This document shows positions 29,650 through 32,500 of a stretch of 32,500 nucleotides of DNA, piece after piece. The notes beneath the pieces were generated by a model, which did not search any database, was not told the DNA's origin, and saw nothing but the letters and a program-made list of their open reading frames with translations. Within the stretch, counting starts at the first letter, position 1. Each line of letters starts with the position of its first letter. The translations under genes were made by a program, and so were the position numbers. This DNA comes from Mesostigma viride (Eukaryota; Streptophyta; Mesostigmatophyceae; Mesostigmatales; Mesostigmataceae), in NCBI GenBank assembly GCA_009746045.1, contig RPFO01001428.1, positions 2,501 through 35,000 of the forward strand, read 5' to 3'.

Positions 29650-30629
29650 CTGACTTCATAATTGCTGGCCAGACTTTGCTGCCTCATCAATGCCCGACCG
29701 GCCTGGTTCACGAACCGTTTTAATTTGCTGCGTGCGTGGCTCCTGCCCGTCCATGGAATTTTGCACTTTTTCGGTGTACGTGATTGTTGGCACATACAAC
29801 ATAGCCATGCACATGACATACTGCATGAATGTCGCAAAGTTAGGTATAGTTTCTGTTTGTAAATATCCCGACGTTCTTGCTTCACATGCACACGGTTCCT
29901 TGCAATGAAGGGCCTGCTGGCCAAAGCTCGTTGCTTGCCAAAGCCTTCTTATATCCAAGAACAGCGGTTCTGGGCACATGAAAGAGACGTTGCCAGGCAT
30001 TGTAAGATTTCCAACCACACGTACGTACGCTTGTCCTCTAACCATGCAATTCATCGATCCCATTTGTGTTATGAAGCTGGCAGCTTGTGAGCCTGCAACC
30101 ATTAATTGCAGTTTGGCATATGTTACAACAAGTAGGCTCCTTCAATTTAGGCTGCTTTCTCGCTTATTTTGCTGATGAAATAGGCAACATTGGACTTTAC
30201 ACTAACTTGAGTCCCACCCGCATCCACCCCCCCCCAATCATCCATCCACTCCTTGCCTACCCACCCAATTATACTACCGTCTTCCCGCCCACTCTTGAAC
30301 TAATCACCCCAACCTCCCAGCCCAAGACACAGGCAAATGCCGATGTAGCCACCCACGTGCGCGTGCAAAGTGGCACTCAACTAGCTAGGCTGCATAAACG
30401 TGCCATGGGGGCATAATAGGTGCATGGGCGCAGGTGCACACGCAGGCCCGCAGGCATGCGCACACAAGCAGGCAGGCAGGCAGGCAGGCTGACAGATGGG
30501 TGGGCAGATAGGCGGGTGGCAGACATGCAGGCGGGCAGGCGGGAGGATGGGCAGAACATTGGGTGGACCAGGGGTGGACACGCGAGTAAGAAGGTCGTAG
30601 GGTCCAAACAACCAGTTTATTGGTGATGG
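29650..30629. other. Unique middle of the inverted-repeat structure
   Basis: No gene is recognised. A minus frame 29656-30102 (148 codons, Cys-rich, no known motif) overlaps plus frames of similar quality. A (GCAG)n run lies at about 30468-30491. If the whole is a transposon, a transposase would be expected here, but none is visible. Confidence 0.5.
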
Positions 30630-31000
30630 ATTAATGTGTGTGGCGCATGTGTGCAAGTCTGCCTGTGTTTGTGTGCGTTTGTGTGCATGTGCACGTGTGC
30701 TCGTGGGTGGGTGCACATTTGTGTGCATTTGTGTGGTAGTGTGTGCGCATGTGTTGGTGTGCATGTGCGCACATGGGTGTGTGAGCATTTGTGCACGTGT
30801 ATGTTATTGTGTGCGCATGTGTTACTGTGCATGAGTGCACGTGTGTGTGTGCACGTTTGTGTGCGTGCGTGTGATATTGTGTGCATACATGTGTGTGTCA
30901 CTGTGTGCATGTGTGTGTGTGTGAGTGCGTGTTTGCATGTGTGTGTGTGCACATTTGTGTGCATGTGTATGTATGTGGGTGTGCGTGTGTGTGCATGAGG
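30630..31000. repeat. Degenerate (TG)n tract
   Basis: GTGTGTGCATGTG-type sequence in the inner right arm; the left arm has the shorter complement, CA-rich, at about 29577-29650. All overlapping frames are low complexity (Cys/Val or His/Thr). Confidence 0.9.
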
Positions 31001-32073
31001 GTGTGCGGGGGGGTAGGATGGATAGGGAAAAAGAATTAGTGAAAAATGCAAGGCATGGGGGGGCTAAATGTTGCACCTTGCGGCAAAGTCATTGTGCCCG
31101 CCGCGTGTGTTGAGAAGCAGCTGTGGGCACGGTTGCAGCAAGTGGGTACACGCCAAGGGCCTACACGGTTCATGCACTAGCACACAGCCAGTGGGACGAA
31201 ACATTTGCACATATTACTTGGGTTCATCAATTCTGCACATTACCTGCTTGGGTTCATCAATTCTGCACCTTACACTTGCATGGCTCATGGTTTCAATCGC
31301 TGCTCAATTGACACAAAAATACACAGCCATCAATATTCAGAAATGTTAATCCTGAAAAGTCACCTTCCACACCAGGAAAATGAAGGTCGATGCTGTTTTG
31401 ACGCATGAGCCTAATCCACGTGCTCTCGGAGGTCTCCACCTCGGCCAGGAGCACCTGCAGGCGTCATGGCTCGCTTACCTCAAGCAATATACGCGTGCTG
31501 AAAGCTACCGGGGTCTAGGCAGAGTGACATTGTCTGCCCGGACAAAGCATCTATTAAACCTTTCTCGGCAACGAAGCTCTGACCAGCGCTATACTGTCGT
31601 GGCCGGACTTCAATGTCGCCATTATCATGTCAAAAGCTGTTTGATTCATCCAAGGAAATGCCTGCACGCTAGACAGATCATGAGATGCCCGGGCGGACGA
31701 TAGACATGACAAGCAACTGCTTAGATGGCGCTCAATCTCGCGTTTTCCCTCAACTCGTTTGTTAAGGCGCCTAGTCCAAGGCAGCGAAGGCACGTGGGTG
31801 TGACCACAATACAGAGCCTAGTGCACGCGGCAATATTGGTTGGTCTGTCGCACAATTGCTGTGTTTGCAATTATTCTGCTCGCTCAGATGCAGCATTAAC
31901 ATCGGCTTGATTTAATTACCCTCGTCCCTCGTGTGGCTGACATTCCTCTAACTGTCGTAGCCATGGCTGAATTTTGCTTCCACTGAACGCGGCCTTCACC
32001 TCGACCCCCGAAGACGAAAGGGCTTTACGTCGAAGTTTACGTACAGATCTATAATTAAAAAGAGATCTGTATA

Positions 32074-32381
32074 CCGTAGTGGCTCTTATATCAGTACGCC
32101 TAATAACCCTAATTATGTACGAATCAACCCCGTACAGGCCGAAAAAAAACCTCCTTCCGGCCTCGTACATCCCAAGATATCACCCTCAGATGCTACGATT
32201 TACGTATGAGGGGCTTACATAAGTTGTCCCTAGGGTACTGCCTCCCAAATATACCTACGATATACCCTTACGATATACCTACGTACACTAAGAAAAAATC
32301 CCCAAAACCCCGTACGCGTAACAAAAATCGCTAAAAGCCCTCGTACGATAATTAAGCGTACACATATAAGAGCCACTACGG
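32074..32381. mobile_element. 308-bp MITE-like element with 26-bp TIRs
   Basis: CCGTAGTGGCTCTTATAT begins the left end (32074), and its reverse complement ATATAAGAGCCACTACGG ends at 32381. Both TIRs extend to GTACGC, with two mismatches. TATA flanks both sides (32070-32073, 32382-32385). The left arm of the inverted repeat lacks the element (TAGGCGTATATACCTGTAG at about 27287-27305). The interior has many GTACG motifs and no ORF of note. Confidence 0.85.
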
Positions 32382-32500
32382 TATAAGAACGCCTAGCTAT
32401 CTCGCCTAGCTATCTGTATTTTTCGGGCCCTGACTTTTCAGATCTGCAGTTATAAAAAGCTCTATTATAATTAGTATAATTAGACCCTGATCAGAGCCAA

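Larger units (their letters stand above)
27232..32463. mobile_element. 5.2-kb structure with long (about 1.3-kb) inverted repeats
   Basis: The left arm (27232 to about 29650, excluding insertions) and right arm (about 30940-32463, excluding one insertion) are reverse complements with moderate divergence. The outer ends read AGAGCTTTTT...CAGATCTG on both sides and are flanked by ATTA (27228-27231, 32464-32467). The middle (about 29650-30630) is not duplicated. Short frames in the arms (MALNLAFSL and RHVGVT with QSLVHA) are conserved in both but are not recognised. It may be a long-TIR transposon or an inverted duplication; the 4-bp flank is weak evidence. Confidence 0.6.

Noticed and set aside
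29656-30102. 148-codon minus ORF as a transposase of the inverted-repeat structure
   Set aside because: It has no catalytic motif or helix-turn-helix pattern, and competing plus frames are present.

Overview
The window looks like nuclear DNA of a photosynthetic eukaryote, most likely a green alga. It has spliced genes with GT-AG introns of 0.3-1.8 kb. Two of the gene families have plant-type relatives: an ERD2-like (ERP-type) receptor and a DA2/GW2/Sip5-like protein. It is rich in micro- and minisatellites and decayed LINE-type retrotransposons. I cannot name the species. No bacterial operons, CRISPR arrays, rRNA genes or intact tRNA genes were seen.

Layout. Positions 1-2160 hold a Gly-rich coding scrap, a tRNA-like fragment, a 35-bp minisatellite and (CA)n tracts. 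Positions 2162-3876 (+) carry the last three exons of a DA2/Sip5-like ubiquitin-ligase-type protein. Positions 4377-6625 are a decayed LINE with three nested insertions, each with a target-site duplication (TSD). Positions 7549-9798 form a 2.25-kb DNA transposon with 16-bp inverted ends flanked by TTAA. Positions 10123-12161 (-) are the last two exons of a membrane-anchored coiled-coil protein; its exon start is repeated four times up to 13143 and an 8-bp minisatellite lies inside one repeat. Positions 15843-22753 (+) are a complete seven-exon ERD2/KDEL-receptor-like gene of 277 codons. Positions 23283-32500 are a repeat field: two LINE 3' ends stacked in one target, a duplicated 480-bp retroelement, a retroelement ORF1 relic, and a 5.2-kb inverted-repeat structure carrying several further insertions.

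The main result is a natural record of retroposition. Paralogous repeats supply filled and empty versions of the same site, so insertion ends can be read to within a base or so. Some inserts are only 31, 42 and 68 bp long, and one target took two LINE copies in succession. Several element bodies share one 3' end: a CTCC-CAAC-GGAG hairpin or a CACGTGAC palindrome, followed by an AATT-type tail. This suggests one reverse-transcription machinery serving several families.

The host genes show no shared pathway beyond a possible secretory link: the coiled-coil membrane protein and the ERD2-like gene lie head to head about 2.7 kb apart. All alignments were done by eye, so percentages and database matches are deliberately absent.
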